A stretch of 64,000 nucleotides of DNA, from assembly GCF_001883705.2 (NCBI RefSeq), contig NZ_MDEQ02000025.1, positions 43,671 through 107,670 of the forward strand. Reading direction: 5' to 3'. This document shows positions 1 through 8,669 of the stretch, in pieces. This DNA is from Burkholderia catarinensis. Its GTDB lineage: Bacteria > Pseudomonadota > Gammaproteobacteria > Burkholderiales > Burkholderiaceae. A model generated the notes under the pieces. It did no database searches. It was not told the DNA's origin and saw only the letters and a list, made by a program, of their open reading frames with translations. A program made the position numbers and the translations under genes. Positions within the stretch are counted from its first letter, which is position 1; every line of letters begins with the position of its first letter.

Positions 1-152
1 TCAGCCATTTCGGCTTCACCGTTGCCGAGCTGAAACAGTTCATGCTGAACGGGATCGACGGCGCGTGGGTGGACGACGCGACGAAGGCCGCATGGCGTGC
101 GGCGTGGTCGCCGGAGTTCGATGCGCTGGCTGCCACGGTCGCGGCGGGCTGA
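1..152 (+). CDS. Adenosine deaminase-like protein, C-terminal end (partial)
   Basis: Only the last 49 codons are present, open from base 3 to the TGA at 150-152. The residues FGFTVAELKQFMLNGIDGAW followed by VDDATKAAW resemble the final helices of adenosine deaminase/adenine aminohydrolase-type amidohydrolases, where a pattern of 'ELxQFxxNxIxxAFxxDxxK' closes the TIM barrel. The metal-binding and catalytic residues would lie upstream of the window, so function cannot be confirmed. Codon use is typical of the neighbouring genes. It could be any member of the adenosine/AMP deaminase family. Confidence 0.5.
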   Translation, partial: SHFGFTVAELKQFMLNGIDGAWVDDATKAAWRAAWSPEFDALAATVAAG

Positions 153-183
153 GTACGTCTGCGCATTTTTGCCGGCCGGCACC

Positions 184-315
184 TCAGCCGGCCGGCGGCT
201 CGTTCAGGTTCAGGTGGTAGCGCAGGTCGCCCGCGAAATCGAACAGCGCGTAGTCGCGGAACGAAAAGCGCCATACACCGTCGACGCGGTCGAACGCGTC
301 GTGATAGCGGCGATG
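184..315 (-). pseudogene. Remnant of a SnoaL/NTF2-like protein (C-terminal end only)
   Basis: Read on the minus strand, the last about 42 codons before a TGA at 184-186 give a protein-like string beginning RRYHDAFDRVDGVWRFSFRD and ending in LNEPPAG. The 'RYHDxFxRxDGxWRFxxRDY' pattern is typical of the last strands of SnoaL/nuclear-transport-factor-2-like small proteins. The rest of such a protein (about 100 residues) is absent: the same frame upstream becomes Arg-rich and runs into the 3' end of the penicillin-binding protein gene without a plausible start. I read it as the stump left by a deletion. It has no start codon or ribosome binding site of its own. Confidence 0.45.
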
Positions 316-388
316 CTGCCGGCGGACGGGCACGCGACGACGACGCTTCGGTAGACCGGACCGCCGGCGTGGCCCGCCAGCGGCCCGC

Positions 389-2617
389 TCAGCGGAACAG
401 CTTCAGCCAGTCGAACAGGCCCGGATGCTGCGGGCGCCGCTTCGGCGCCGGTGCGCTGCGCGGCCGGAAGTCGGGCGAGAACTGCGCGTGCGGATCGATC
501 GCACGCGCGCGCAGCGCCGCATCGTAGAACGTGCCGACGATCGGCAGCGCGCTGTGCGCGCCCGCGCCCCAGTAGTCGCTGCGCAGCGTCACGCTGCCGT
601 CGTCGAAGCCGACCCACGCGCCGGCCACGAGTTGCGGATGCATCAGGATGAACCAGCCGTCCGCGTTGTCCTGCGTCGTGCCGGTCTTGCCGGCGACATC
701 GATGCGGATCCCGTAGCGCGAGCGGATGTCGGCGCCGGTGCCGCGATCGACGACATCGCGCATCACGTCGACGAGCGTCTGCGCGGCGGCGGCCGGCAGC
801 GCGCGTTCGGGCGGCGCGCTGCCGAAGGCGGCGAGCACCTTGCCGTCGCGATCCTCGATCCGCGTAATCATCTGCGGCGCGACGTACACGCCGCGGTTCG
901 CGATCGTGCCGTACGCGGACACCATCTCCTTCAGCGTGACGGGGCTCGTGCCGAGCGCGAGCGACGGCACCGCGTCGAGCGGGCTCTCACGCACGCCCAT
1001 CGCGCGAGCGAGTTGCGCGACTTTCGCGGCGCCTTCGTGCTGCATCACCTGCGCGGTGATGCGGTTGCGCGACAGCGCGAGCGCGTCGCGCAGCGTCATC
1101 GGTTCGCCCGTGGGCGGCTCCTCGTCGGTGGGGCGCCAGACCGCGCGGCCGTCGATCGGGATCGCAACGGGGCGATCGACGAACGTATCGCCCGGCCGCA
1201 TGCCGTCGGCGAACGCGGCGCCATAGACGAACGGCTTGAACGTCGAGCCCGGCTGGCGCCGCGCCTGCGCGACGTGATCGAACGGCTCGCTGCCGAAATC
1301 GGGACTGCCGACCCACGCCCGGATCGCGCCGTTGCGCGGATCGATCGCGACGAAGCCGGCCTGCACCTGCGTCTTGCGCTCGCACAGCGCGCGCATGAAC
1401 TCCCGATTGGTGCCGAGCTGCTTCAGCACCGCGACATCGGTGAGCCCCGTGTCGCGGGCCTGCCGATAGTCGGGCGTCTGGCGGATGAAGCCGCGGAACA
1501 GGTCGTTGCGCAGCCCGCAGCCGGACGGGCCGCGCCATGCGCCGTCGGCGATCGCCTGCAGCCGTTCCGTCTGTTGCGTCAGCGCCTGCGTTGCCATGTC
1601 CTGCAACTGTGCGTCGAGCGTCGTGCGCACGACGAGGCCGTCCGAGTACAGATCGTAGTTGTTGCGATCGGCCCACGCGATCAGCCATTTGCGCAGCTGC
1701 ACCGCGAAGTGCGGGGCCAGGCCCGGCTGCCCCGACTGCGGCTCGAAGTCGACGCGCAGCGGCCGGCGCTGCAGTTTCGCGAGCTGCTGCGGGCTCAGCA
1801 TGTGCATCTGCGCCATCCGGCCGAGAACGATGTTGCGCCGCTGCACCGCGCGCTCCGGGTTCAGCACCGGGTTGTAGTAGCTGTTGCCCTTCAGCATCCC
1901 GACGAGCGTCGCGCTTTCGACGATGTCGAGCTGGTCGGCCGACTTGCCGAAGTAGGTGCGCGCGGCCATTTCGACGCCGTACGCGTTGTACAGGAACGGC
2001 ACGGTATTCAGGTAGGTCTCGAGAATCTCGTCCTTGCTGTACACCGACTCGATCTTGAACGCGGTGATCAGCTCCTTCACCTTGCGCGTGAGCGTCGGCG
2101 CGCGGCCGACTTCGTCCGGATACAGGTTGCGCGCGAGCTGCTGCGTAATCGTCGAGCCGCCCTGGCGGGCGCCCGAGAACGTGTGCAGCCCGGCCGCGAT
2201 CGTGCGGCGCCAGTCGATGCCGTGATGCGCGTAGAAGCGGTGGTCCTCGGTCGCGATCAGCGCGTCGACCATGTGCGGCGAGATCTGCTTGAGCGGCACC
2301 CATTCGCGGTTGACGGGCCGGAACTCGGCGATCAGCTGGCCGTCGGCGGACAGCACGCGTGCGGGGCGGTCGATGCGCGCCTTGCGGATGTCTCCGATGC
2401 TCGGCGTGAACGGGACGAACGCGAGCAGCACCAGCAGGCCCAGCACCGGTATCGCGGCGAGCGTCAGCGCGACGCCGCGGCGCGTCGGGTGACGCAGGCG
2501 ATGCAGCACGCCGGCGCACAGCGCGCGGATGCGCGCGCCGCAGGCGGCGGCGAACGGTGCGACGCGGGCGCGGCAATGGCGCCACGCATCTCGGAGAAGC
2601 GGCACGAAGCGATTCAA
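389..2617 (-). CDS. Class A penicillin-binding protein (PBP1-type peptidoglycan glycosyltransferase/transpeptidase)
   Basis: A 742-residue bifunctional murein synthase that polymerises lipid II and cross-links peptides in the periplasm. A basic cytoplasmic tail (1-46) is followed by one membrane anchor (about 48-68). The glycosyltransferase domain (GT51, about 95-265) carries ATEDHRFYAHHGID, with the catalytic Glu, and GGSTITQQLARNL. The transpeptidase domain (about 420-700) has the nucleophile motif STFK in QPGSTFKPFVYG, then SRN, then KTGTT. The first in-frame start is TTG at 2617; a GTG at 2605 is an alternative, and neither has a strong Shine-Dalgarno. It lies downstream of and in the same direction as the MocR gene but 124 bp away, so it probably has its own promoter. 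The domain assignment is secure; the exact paralogue (1A, 1B or 1C) is not. Confidence 0.93.
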   Translation of the reverse strand: MNRFVPLLRDAWRHCRARVAPFAAACGARIRALCAGVLHRLRHPTRRGVALTLAAIPVLGLLVLLAFVPFTPSIGDIRKARIDRPARVLSADGQLIAEFRPVNREWVPLKQISPHMVDALIATEDHRFYAHHGIDWRRTIAAGLHTFSGARQGGSTITQQLARNLYPDEVGRAPTLTRKVKELITAFKIESVYSKDEILETYLNTVPFLYNAYGVEMAARTYFGKSADQLDIVESATLVGMLKGNSYYNPVLNPERAVQRRNIVLGRMAQMHMLSPQQLAKLQRRPLRVDFEPQSGQPGLAPHFAVQLRKWLIAWADRNNYDLYSDGLVVRTTLDAQLQDMATQALTQQTERLQAIADGAWRGPSGCGLRNDLFRGFIRQTPDYRQARDTGLTDVAVLKQLGTNREFMRALCERKTQVQAGFVAIDPRNGAIRAWVGSPDFGSEPFDHVAQARRQPGSTFKPFVYGAAFADGMRPGDTFVDRPVAIPIDGRAVWRPTDEEPPTGEPMTLRDALALSRNRITAQVMQHEGAAKVAQLARAMGVRESPLDAVPSLALGTSPVTLKEMVSAYGTIANRGVYVAPQMITRIEDRDGKVLAAFGSAPPERALPAAAAQTLVDVMRDVVDRGTGADIRSRYGIRIDVAGKTGTTQDNADGWFILMHPQLVAGAWVGFDDGSVTLRSDYWGAGAHSALPIVGTFYDAALRARAIDPHAQFSPDFRPRSAPAPKRRPQHPGLFDWLKLFR

Positions 2618-2741
2618 GGCGGCAGGAGCGCGGATGGAAGAGGCGCGATCCTAGCAAACGACACACGTTCGCCGGCGGCTGAAACGGCCGTTTGCTTGCA
2701 GGATTTACAGACGATTACGTTTGTTGCCCGCCGACAACCTT

Positions 2742-4250
2742 TTACGGCGCGTGCGGCCGCGATTCCGCTGACGAAACCACGTCCGCGAGCCGCTGCGCGG
2801 CCGCCTCCATCTGCGCCCGCCCGAACCCGCCGAAGCCGAGCACGAGCCCCGGGCGGGCCGTGCCCGGCGCGAACATCGGCGACACCGCGCGCACCGCGAC
2901 GCCGGCCTGCGCCGCGCGCGCGACCACGTCGAGATCGTCGATTCCTTCCGCAAGCCACAGCACGACGTGCATCCCCTGGTCGCCCGGCTGCACCCACGCG
3001 CGTTCGCGCGGCAGCCGCGCGCCGAGCGTGTCGATCAGCAGTGCGCGCTGTTCCGCATACACGCCGCGGACGCGGCGGATGTGGCGGTCGAGATGGCCTT
3101 CCGCGATGAACGCGGCCAGCACGTGCTGGTCGGCGGTCGGCGCATGGCGATCCATCAGCACGCGCGCGCCGCAGAACGCGGGCACGAGATCGTCGGGCGC
3201 GATCACGTAGCCGAGCCGCAGCGACGGAAACAGGATCTTGCTGAACGTGCCGAGATAGATCACGCGGTCGGGGTCGAGACCCTGCAACGACGGGAACGGA
3301 TAGCCCTCGTAGCGCAGCTCGCTGTCGTAATCGTCCTCGACCACCCACGCGCGATGCGCGCGCGCCCACGCGAGCAGCGCGTTGCGCCGCGCCATGCTCA
3401 GCGGCATGCCGAGCGGGTACTGGTGCGACGGCGTGACGAACGCGGCACGCGCATGCGGCGCGATGCGGATGCCCGCGTCGACGTCGAGGCCGTCGGCGTC
3501 GACGGGCACCCGCACCATCGCGCCGCGCCGCCCGGTGCTTTCGAGCAGCGCGGTGATGCCGCGATAGGCCGGATTCTCGACCCACGCCTGGTCGTCCGCG
3601 CCGAGCAGCACCTGGCTCGCGAGATGCAGCCCCTGCTGCGTGCCGCTCGTGATCACGACCTGGTCGGCATGGCAGCGCACCGAGCGCGACCGGCGCACGT
3701 AGTCGGCGATCGCCTCGCGCAGCGGCAGCGCGCCTTGCGGATCGGCATAGCCGGACGGCGCGCCGGCGCCGCGCGCGCGCAGCCGGTTGCCGAGCCGGCG
3801 CCAGATGTCGTCGGGCGCGGTGAGGCCGACCGGCACCGAGATTGCGAACGGCGTGGCCGGCAGCGGCCGGAATTCGGTGGCGATTCGCGCGAAGGTGGCG
3901 GCCGGTTCGGGCAGCCCGGCGCGCGGCGAGCGCCGGCGTCGGGCGGGCGGTTCCGGGGCGTCGACGGGCGGTGGCTCCGCGAGCGCGTTCGCGACCCGCG
4001 TGCCCGCGCCGCCGCGCGATTCGAGGAAGCCTTCGGCGATGAGCTGCGCATACGCATCGACGACGGTGCCGCGCGCAACCTGCAGCGCCGCCGCCAGCAA
4101 CCTTGTGGACGGCAGCGTGTCGCCCGGACGGACGTCGCCGCGGCGCACGGCTTCGCGCAGCGCCTGCGCGAGCTGGCGGCTCAGGTCGCCGGCCGCGCGG
4201 TCGAGCGCGCCGAGCGACGGGATTTCGACGATCCGGGCCGTTCTTGCCAT
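2742..4250 (-). CDS. MocR/PdxR-type regulator: GntR winged helix fused to aminotransferase domain
   Basis: A 502-residue chimeric transcription factor. An N-terminal GntR winged helix (about 15-85) includes LRPxDTLPSTR-like residues and ARGTVVDAYAQL. It is fused to a fold-type I aminotransferase domain (about 115-495) that binds PLP through the Lys in FSKILFPSLRLGYV, with DYDSELR upstream. MocR proteins normally regulate an adjacent divergent gene in response to PLP or an amine/amino-acid ligand; here that neighbour is the PaiB-like gene starting 124 bp away. The frame also allows a TTG start at 4277; the ATG at 4250 gives the usual family length. The ligand cannot be predicted from the sequence. 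Confidence 0.9.
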   Translation of the reverse strand: MARTARIVEIPSLGALDRAAGDLSRQLAQALREAVRRGDVRPGDTLPSTRLLAAALQVARGTVVDAYAQLIAEGFLESRGGAGTRVANALAEPPPVDAPEPPARRRRSPRAGLPEPAATFARIATEFRPLPATPFAISVPVGLTAPDDIWRRLGNRLRARGAGAPSGYADPQGALPLREAIADYVRRSRSVRCHADQVVITSGTQQGLHLASQVLLGADDQAWVENPAYRGITALLESTGRRGAMVRVPVDADGLDVDAGIRIAPHARAAFVTPSHQYPLGMPLSMARRNALLAWARAHRAWVVEDDYDSELRYEGYPFPSLQGLDPDRVIYLGTFSKILFPSLRLGYVIAPDDLVPAFCGARVLMDRHAPTADQHVLAAFIAEGHLDRHIRRVRGVYAEQRALLIDTLGARLPRERAWVQPGDQGMHVVLWLAEGIDDLDVVARAAQAGVAVRAVSPMFAPGTARPGLVLGFGGFGRAQMEAAAQRLADVVSSAESRPHAP

Positions 4251-4373
4251 GATTCTGGTCTGCTGAAATTGTTCCAATCCGGCTCTACAGAATAAACCAG
4301 TTTGGGATCACAATCGGCGGACGACGGGCCCGCGCCCGCGCCATTTCAACCCCTGCACGACCGTGGAGCCGAC
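4251..4373. promoter_or_regulatory. Divergent promoter region between mocR-type and paiB-like genes
   Basis: This 123-bp spacer must hold both promoters. An imperfect, widely spaced inverted pair CTGGT (4255-4259) and ACCAG (4296-4300) and an AT-richer core around 4285-4305 are visible. MocR regulators usually bind direct repeats in such spacers, but I cannot identify a convincing repeat by eye. Confidence 0.35.
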
Positions 4374-5012
4374 ATGTACGTCCCCGCCGATTTCAACGAG
4401 CCCGACCCCGACGCGCTGCGCGAGCTGATCGTGCAGCATCCGTTCGGCAGCCTGATCACGCATGGCAAGAGCGGGCTCGACGCGAATCACATCCCGTTCG
4501 AACTGCTGCCCGACGATGGCGGGCTCGGCGAGCTGCACGCGCACGTCGCGCGCGCGAATCCGGTCTGGCAGGACATCGCGGACGGCGACGAGGTGCTCGT
4601 GATCTTCCGTGCCGGCGACGCATACATCTCGCCGAACTGGTATCCGAGCAAGCATGCGGCGCACCGGCAGGTGCCGACGTGGAACTACGTGGTCGTGCAT
4701 GCGCATGGCCGCATCACGGTGCGCGACGACGAGAAATTCGTGCGCGGCTTGGTCGCCCGGCTGACGCGCACGCACGAGGCGTCGCAGCCGGTGCCGTGGA
4801 AGATGGGCGATGCGCCGAAGGATTATCTCGACACGATGCTGCAGTCGATCGTCGGGCTGCAGATCGAGATCACGCGGCTGGTCGGCAAGCGCAAGCTCGG
4901 GCAGAACAAGGCCGAAGCCGATATCCGCGGTGCGGGCGACGCGCTGGTCGCGGGCGGGAATCTTGCGATCGGCGAAGCGATGCTGGCGGCAGCCGACGCG
5001 AAGCGCGAGTGA
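4374..5012 (+). CDS. PaiB-family FMN-binding protein (negative transcriptional regulator family)
   Basis: A 212-residue protein with the split-barrel flavin-binding fold of the PaiB/'FMN-binding negative transcriptional regulator' family. Typical residues are MYVPADFNEPD at the start, then HPFGSLITHG, DANHIPFEL, SPNWYPSKH and PTWNYVVVHAHG, closing with the IVGLQIEITRLVGKRKLGQNK segment. The length fits the family. The ATG at 4374 follows a GGAG at 4365-4368. It is divergent from the MocR-type gene, so its expression is probably controlled by that regulator. The family name suggests repression, but many members are flavin- or heme-binding proteins of unknown activity. Confidence 0.85.
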   Translation: MYVPADFNEPDPDALRELIVQHPFGSLITHGKSGLDANHIPFELLPDDGGLGELHAHVARANPVWQDIADGDEVLVIFRAGDAYISPNWYPSKHAAHRQVPTWNYVVVHAHGRITVRDDEKFVRGLVARLTRTHEASQPVPWKMGDAPKDYLDTMLQSIVGLQIEITRLVGKRKLGQNKAEADIRGAGDALVAGGNLAIGEAMLAAADAKRE

Positions 5013-5032
5013 GCGCACGAGACATGCAGACA

Positions 5033-5065
5033 CGCGCGGGCGAGGGCGGGGGCCATGCCCGCGCG
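5033..5065. terminator. GC-rich hairpin between convergent genes
   Basis: CGCGCGGGC at 5033-5041 pairs perfectly with GCCCGCGCG at 5057-5065 around a 15-nt loop. It sits between the convergent ends of the PaiB-like and thioredoxin-like genes. There is no U-tract, so termination would have to be hairpin-driven or Rho-assisted. Confidence 0.45.
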
Positions 5066-5073
5066 CAGGCAGC

Positions 5074-5655
5074 TTACTGCGTGCGTGTCGTTCCCTTCAT
5101 TCCTTCTCCCGCCTGCGCGAGCGCACCGCGGATCGCCGCCTCGGTCTTGTCGTACCCGCCTTCGCCATAGCGCGTATAGATAACCTTCCCGTTCGCATCG
5201 ATCAGGTACAGCGCGGGCCAGTACTGGTTGCCGTACGCGCGCCACGTGTCGTAGCGGTTGTCCTGCGCGACCGGATACTGGATGCCGAAGCGCTTGATCG
5301 CATCGGCGACGTTGCCCGCGTCGCGTTCGAACGGATATTCGGGCGTATGCACGCCGACCACGACGAGCCCCTGGTCGCGATACTTCCGGTACCAGTCGTT
5401 CACGTAGGGAATCGTATGAATGCAGTTGATGCACGAGTACGTCCAGAAATCGACGAGCACGACCTTGCCGTGCAACTGGCCCAGCGTCAGCGGCGCGCTG
5501 TTGTGCCAGCGGTCGATGCCGGTGAAATCGGGCGCAAGCATGCCGGCCACCGAGGCCTGCATGCTTGCGTCGTCGCGGGTGCCGGCGAAGGCGGCGAGCC
5601 CGGCCGTGGCGGCGAGGGCGATGACGAGGGCAGCGGTCTTGAGTCGGGGCAGCAT
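5074..5655 (-). CDS. Exported thioredoxin-fold protein (TlpA/AhpC-TSA-like)
   Basis: A 193-residue protein with an N-terminal signal or anchor (about 1-25, LKTAALVIALAATAGLAAFAG) and one thioredoxin-like domain. The redox motif CINC lies in FWTYSCINCIHTIPYVNDWY, and the cis-Pro region is YWPALYLID. The WTYSCINC context is that of the DipZ/TlpA-like periplasmic reductases, often annotated as redoxin-domain proteins. The start at 5655 follows AGGAGA, preferred over longer upstream frames. It is transcribed divergently from the response-regulator gene and may belong to its stimulon, which is inference. Confidence 0.85.
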   Translation of the reverse strand: MLPRLKTAALVIALAATAGLAAFAGTRDDASMQASVAGMLAPDFTGIDRWHNSAPLTLGQLHGKVVLVDFWTYSCINCIHTIPYVNDWYRKYRDQGLVVVGVHTPEYPFERDAGNVADAIKRFGIQYPVAQDNRYDTWRAYGNQYWPALYLIDANGKVIYTRYGEGGYDKTEAAIRGALAQAGEGMKGTTRTQ

Positions 5656-5878
5656 GGCGTTCTCCTGAGCGGGAGGCCGCCGCTCGGGGGCGGCGGCCGG
5701 ACGGGTTTCGACAGGCCCCATTAGGCTGCGCCGACGTATCCGCGATGTGTCCGGCAAGCCGCGCGTATGCAATGTTGTGTGTCGCCACGGCGGCGCGATA
5801 CATTGGGATACAAACGCGAGCCCGCCGTGCGGTATAACAGCGGACATCCAGCCCGAACCACGACACCGACAACGACTC

Positions 5879-6619
5879 ATGGACAAGATCGATCACGTGC
5901 TGATCGTCGACGACGATCGCGCGATCCGCGAACTGATCGCGGACTACCTGGAGAAGAACGGCATGCGCGTGTCGCTGGCCGCGAACGGCCGCGAGATGCG
6001 CAACGTGCTGGACGACGGCGCGCCCGACCTGATCGTGCTCGACCTGATGATGCCCGGCGAGGACGGCCTCTCGCTGTGCCGCGACCTGCGCGCCGGCAGG
6101 TTCCGCACGGTGCCCGTGCTGATGCTGACTGCACGCGGCGAGGAAACCGACCGCATCATCGGCCTCGAGATGGGCGCCGACGACTATCTGGCCAAGCCGT
6201 TCGCGGTACGCGAGCTGCTCGCGCGGATCCGCTCGGTGCTGCGCCGCGCGCGCATGCTGCCACCCGGCATGCAGGTGACGGAAACGGCCGAGCTGCTCGC
6301 GTTCGGCGAATGGCGGCTCGACACGACCGGGCGCCACCTGCTCGACGCCGAGGGCACGCTGGTCGCGCTGAGCGGCGCCGAATACCGGCTGCTGCGGGTC
6401 TTCCTCGACAACCCGCAGCGCGTGCTGACGCGCGACCAGTTGCTCAATCTCACGCAGGGGCGGCAGTCGGACCCGTTCGACCGGTCGATCGACCTGCTCG
6501 TGAGCCGGCTGCGCCAGCGGCTGCGCGACGGCGCGCGCGAACCGCGCTACATCAAGACGCTGCGCAACGAGGGCTATGTGTTCTCGTCGGCCGTGACCGC
6601 CGTCGACGGTACGCCATGA
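5879..6619 (+). CDS. OmpR/PhoB-family response regulator
   Basis: A 246-residue two-component regulator. The receiver domain (about 5-120) has the acidic pocket DDD (10-12), the phospho-acceptor Asp in DLIVLDLMMPGEDG, a Thr in MLTARGEE and the Lys in YLAKPF. A C-terminal winged helix (about 145-236) carries SGAEYRLLRVFLDNPQRVLT and ends in YIKTLRNEGYVF. The stop codon overlaps the kinase start (ATGA, 6616-6619), so the pair is translationally coupled. The start at 5879 is the natural start of the receiver domain. Target genes are not evident; the divergent thioredoxin-like gene is a candidate. Confidence 0.95.
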   Translation: MDKIDHVLIVDDDRAIRELIADYLEKNGMRVSLAANGREMRNVLDDGAPDLIVLDLMMPGEDGLSLCRDLRAGRFRTVPVLMLTARGEETDRIIGLEMGADDYLAKPFAVRELLARIRSVLRRARMLPPGMQVTETAELLAFGEWRLDTTGRHLLDAEGTLVALSGAEYRLLRVFLDNPQRVLTRDQLLNLTQGRQSDPFDRSIDLLVSRLRQRLRDGAREPRYIKTLRNEGYVFSSAVTAVDGTP

Positions 6620-7938
6620 GCGCGCGCATGCCGTGGCACTGGCCGCGCTCGCTGTTCGCGCGGCTCGCGCTGATCCTGTGCGTGGGCCTCGCGCTCGCGC
6701 AGACGCTGTCGTTCTGGCTTACCGTGACCGAGCGTGACCAGGCGACCACCAACCTGATGATGGGCTACATCGAGCGCGAGGTCGCGAGTACGGTCGCGCT
6801 GCTCGACCACCTGCCGCCCGCCGAGCGGGCCGCTTGGCTGCCGCGCCTCGCGCGGCGCAGCTATACGTTCATCCTCGGGCCCGGCGAGACCGGCACGCCG
6901 CCGGAAGCGCGGCTGTCGGCGCGCGTCGAGCGGTCGATTTCCGACGGCATCGGCGGCGACTACCCGCTCACCGCGAACGCGATCCCCGGCGACCGCGAAC
7001 ATCTGCAGGTGCATCTGCGGCTGACCGACGGGTCGCCGCTGACGATCGACATCCATCCGATGTCGACGGTGCCGCTGTCGGGCTGGCTGCCGGTCGTGCT
7101 CGTGCTGCAGCTCGCGGTGCTGGCCGCGTGCTGCTGGCTCGCGGTGCGGCTCGCGACACGGCCGCTCAAGCAGCTCGCGCAGGCCGCCGACGCGCTCGGC
7201 CCCGACCTGAAGGGCGAGCGCCTGAACGAGGGCGGGCCGTCGGAAGTCGCGCGCGCCGCGCGGGCATTCAACGCGATGCAGGACCGCATCGCGCAGTACA
7301 TGGCCGAGCGCATGCAGATCCTCGCATCGATCTCGCACGACCTGCAGACGCCGATCACGCGGATGCGGTTGCGCGTCGACGTGATGGACGACGACGTGCA
7401 GGGCGCGAAGCTGCGCCAGGACCTGCTCGAGATGGAGCATCTGGTGAAGGAGGGCGTCGCGTATGCGCGGACGCTGCACGGCACCGAGGAGGCCGCGCGC
7501 CGCATCGATCTCGATGCGCTGCTCGACAGCATCGTGTGCGACTACACGGATGCGGGGCAGGACGTCGCGCTGCACAGCCGCACGCCGCTCGCGCTCGTCA
7601 CGCGGCCGAAGGCGCTGCGCCGCATCGTCGGCAATCTCGTCGACAACGCGCTGAAGTTCTCGGGCGCGGCCGAGATCGACGTGCAGGCCGCGCCGGACGG
7701 CGGCGCGGTGATTGCGGTGCTCGACCGCGGGCCCGGCATTCCGGACGATCAGCTCGACGCGGTGTTCGAGCCGTTCCGGCGCGTGGAGACGTCGCGCAAC
7801 CGCGAGACGGGCGGCACGGGGCTCGGCCTGGCAATCGCGCGGCAACTCGCGCTCGCGATGGGCGGCACGCTCATGCTGAACAACCGGCCGGACGGCGGCG
7901 GGCTGGAGGCGAGGCTCACGCTCAGGAATGCGGCGTGA
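6616..7938 (+). CDS. Membrane sensor histidine kinase (EnvZ-type)
   Basis: A 440-residue inner-membrane kinase partnered with the preceding response regulator. Its first transmembrane segment (about 15-35) is followed by a periplasmic sensor region (about 36-155). The second membrane segment (about 157-178, VVLVLQLAVLAACCWLAVRL) leads into a HAMP linker. The phospho-acceptor His lies in the DHp motif ISHDLQTPITRMRLR. The HATPase domain shows NLVDNALKFS (N box), DRGPGIP (G1) and ETGGTGLGLAIARQL (G2). The HDLQTP form is common in Burkholderia EnvZ-like kinases. The signal sensed is unknown. Confidence 0.95.
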   Translation: MSARMPWHWPRSLFARLALILCVGLALAQTLSFWLTVTERDQATTNLMMGYIEREVASTVALLDHLPPAERAAWLPRLARRSYTFILGPGETGTPPEARLSARVERSISDGIGGDYPLTANAIPGDREHLQVHLRLTDGSPLTIDIHPMSTVPLSGWLPVVLVLQLAVLAACCWLAVRLATRPLKQLAQAADALGPDLKGERLNEGGPSEVARAARAFNAMQDRIAQYMAERMQILASISHDLQTPITRMRLRVDVMDDDVQGAKLRQDLLEMEHLVKEGVAYARTLHGTEEAARRIDLDALLDSIVCDYTDAGQDVALHSRTPLALVTRPKALRRIVGNLVDNALKFSGAAEIDVQAAPDGGAVIAVLDRGPGIPDDQLDAVFEPFRRVETSRNRETGGTGLGLAIARQLALAMGGTLMLNNRPDGGGLEARLTLRNAA

Positions 7939-7979
7939 CGCGACGCGGCGCGTGAGCGTCGCGGTTTCGGGTTTGTGCC

Positions 7980-8009
7980 GAAGCCGAAGCTGAAGCTGAA
8001 GCTGAAGCG
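7980..8009. repeat. Hexanucleotide repeat (GAAGCN)5
   Basis: Five head-to-tail hexamers run GAAGCC, three GAAGCT, then GAAGCG, between the convergent histidine kinase and hydrolase genes. The tract is short, lies outside both reading frames and would not be expected to cause phase variation. Confidence 0.8.
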
Positions 8010-8016
8010 TGCGAGA

Positions 8017-8628
8017 TCAGATGCGCTGCAGGTGCACATCGACGAGCGGTGCGAGCGTGGGTGCATGCACGGCCGCGAGATCGTGCCGGCCGCCCGGCAC
8101 GACATGCAATTGCGCATCGGGCAACCGTTCGAGCAGGCGCCGGCCGGCCGCGACGGGGCTGACCGGATCGTCGTCGCCCCACAGCAGCAGCGTCGGCTGC
8201 GCGATGCGGCCGATGTCCTGCGACAGGTCGGCGCGGAACGTCATGAACCAGTCGGGAAGCCGCGGGTTGGCTGCCGCGAAACCGGTGCGCCAGTCCTGCG
8301 CGCCGAGCCCTTCCATGTCGAGGCCGCCGGACGTGACCGTCAGCACCAGATGCGTGACGAGGCCCGGCTTGTCGAGCGCCGCGCGCATCGCGATCACGCC
8401 GCCCATCGATTGCGCGATCACGGCGGTCGGCCGGTCGATCGTTTCAAGCACATGACTGACGAGGCTGTCGAAATCGTCGACGGCCGGATCGCGCGGCGTG
8501 TCGCCGAAGCCCGGATAGGCGACGATCCGTCGCTCGGCCGGATGCGTCAGCAGGCCGGCCAGCGGTTGCCAGAAGGCGGTGCTGCCCGATGCGCCGGGCA
8601 GGAAGAGCAGTTGCGACGGAACGGGCAT
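8017..8628 (-). CDS. Alpha/beta-hydrolase-fold protein
   Basis: A 203-residue compact alpha/beta hydrolase. LLFLPGASGSTAFW provides the oxyanion-hole region, QSMGG the nucleophile elbow with Ser, LLWGDDDPVSP the acidic residue, and PGGRHDLAAV the catalytic His. The triad is therefore complete. The family includes esterases, lactonases and C-C hydrolases, and nothing here fixes the substrate. The ATG at 8628 has no strong ribosome binding site. The gene follows the metallophosphoesterase on the same strand at 41 bp, so the two may be co-transcribed. Confidence 0.85.
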   Translation of the reverse strand: MPVPSQLLFLPGASGSTAFWQPLAGLLTHPAERRIVAYPGFGDTPRDPAVDDFDSLVSHVLETIDRPTAVIAQSMGGVIAMRAALDKPGLVTHLVLTVTSGGLDMEGLGAQDWRTGFAAANPRLPDWFMTFRADLSQDIGRIAQPTLLLWGDDDPVSPVAAGRRLLERLPDAQLHVVPGGRHDLAAVHAPTLAPLVDVHLQRI

Positions 8629-8669
8629 GGCGGTGTGGTTTTCCTGTCAACGAAGCGGGGGCGGGCGTG

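Noticed and set aside
425..3109. An 894-codon plus-strand frame opposite the penicillin-binding protein and MocR genes.
   Set aside because: Arg/Ala/Asp-rich antisense frame typical of high-GC DNA; both minus-strand genes show complete domains.
7980..8009. GAAGCT hexamer tract as a phase-variation switch.
   Set aside because: Only five units, outside both genes and at their 3' ends, so no reading frame or promoter would be switched.
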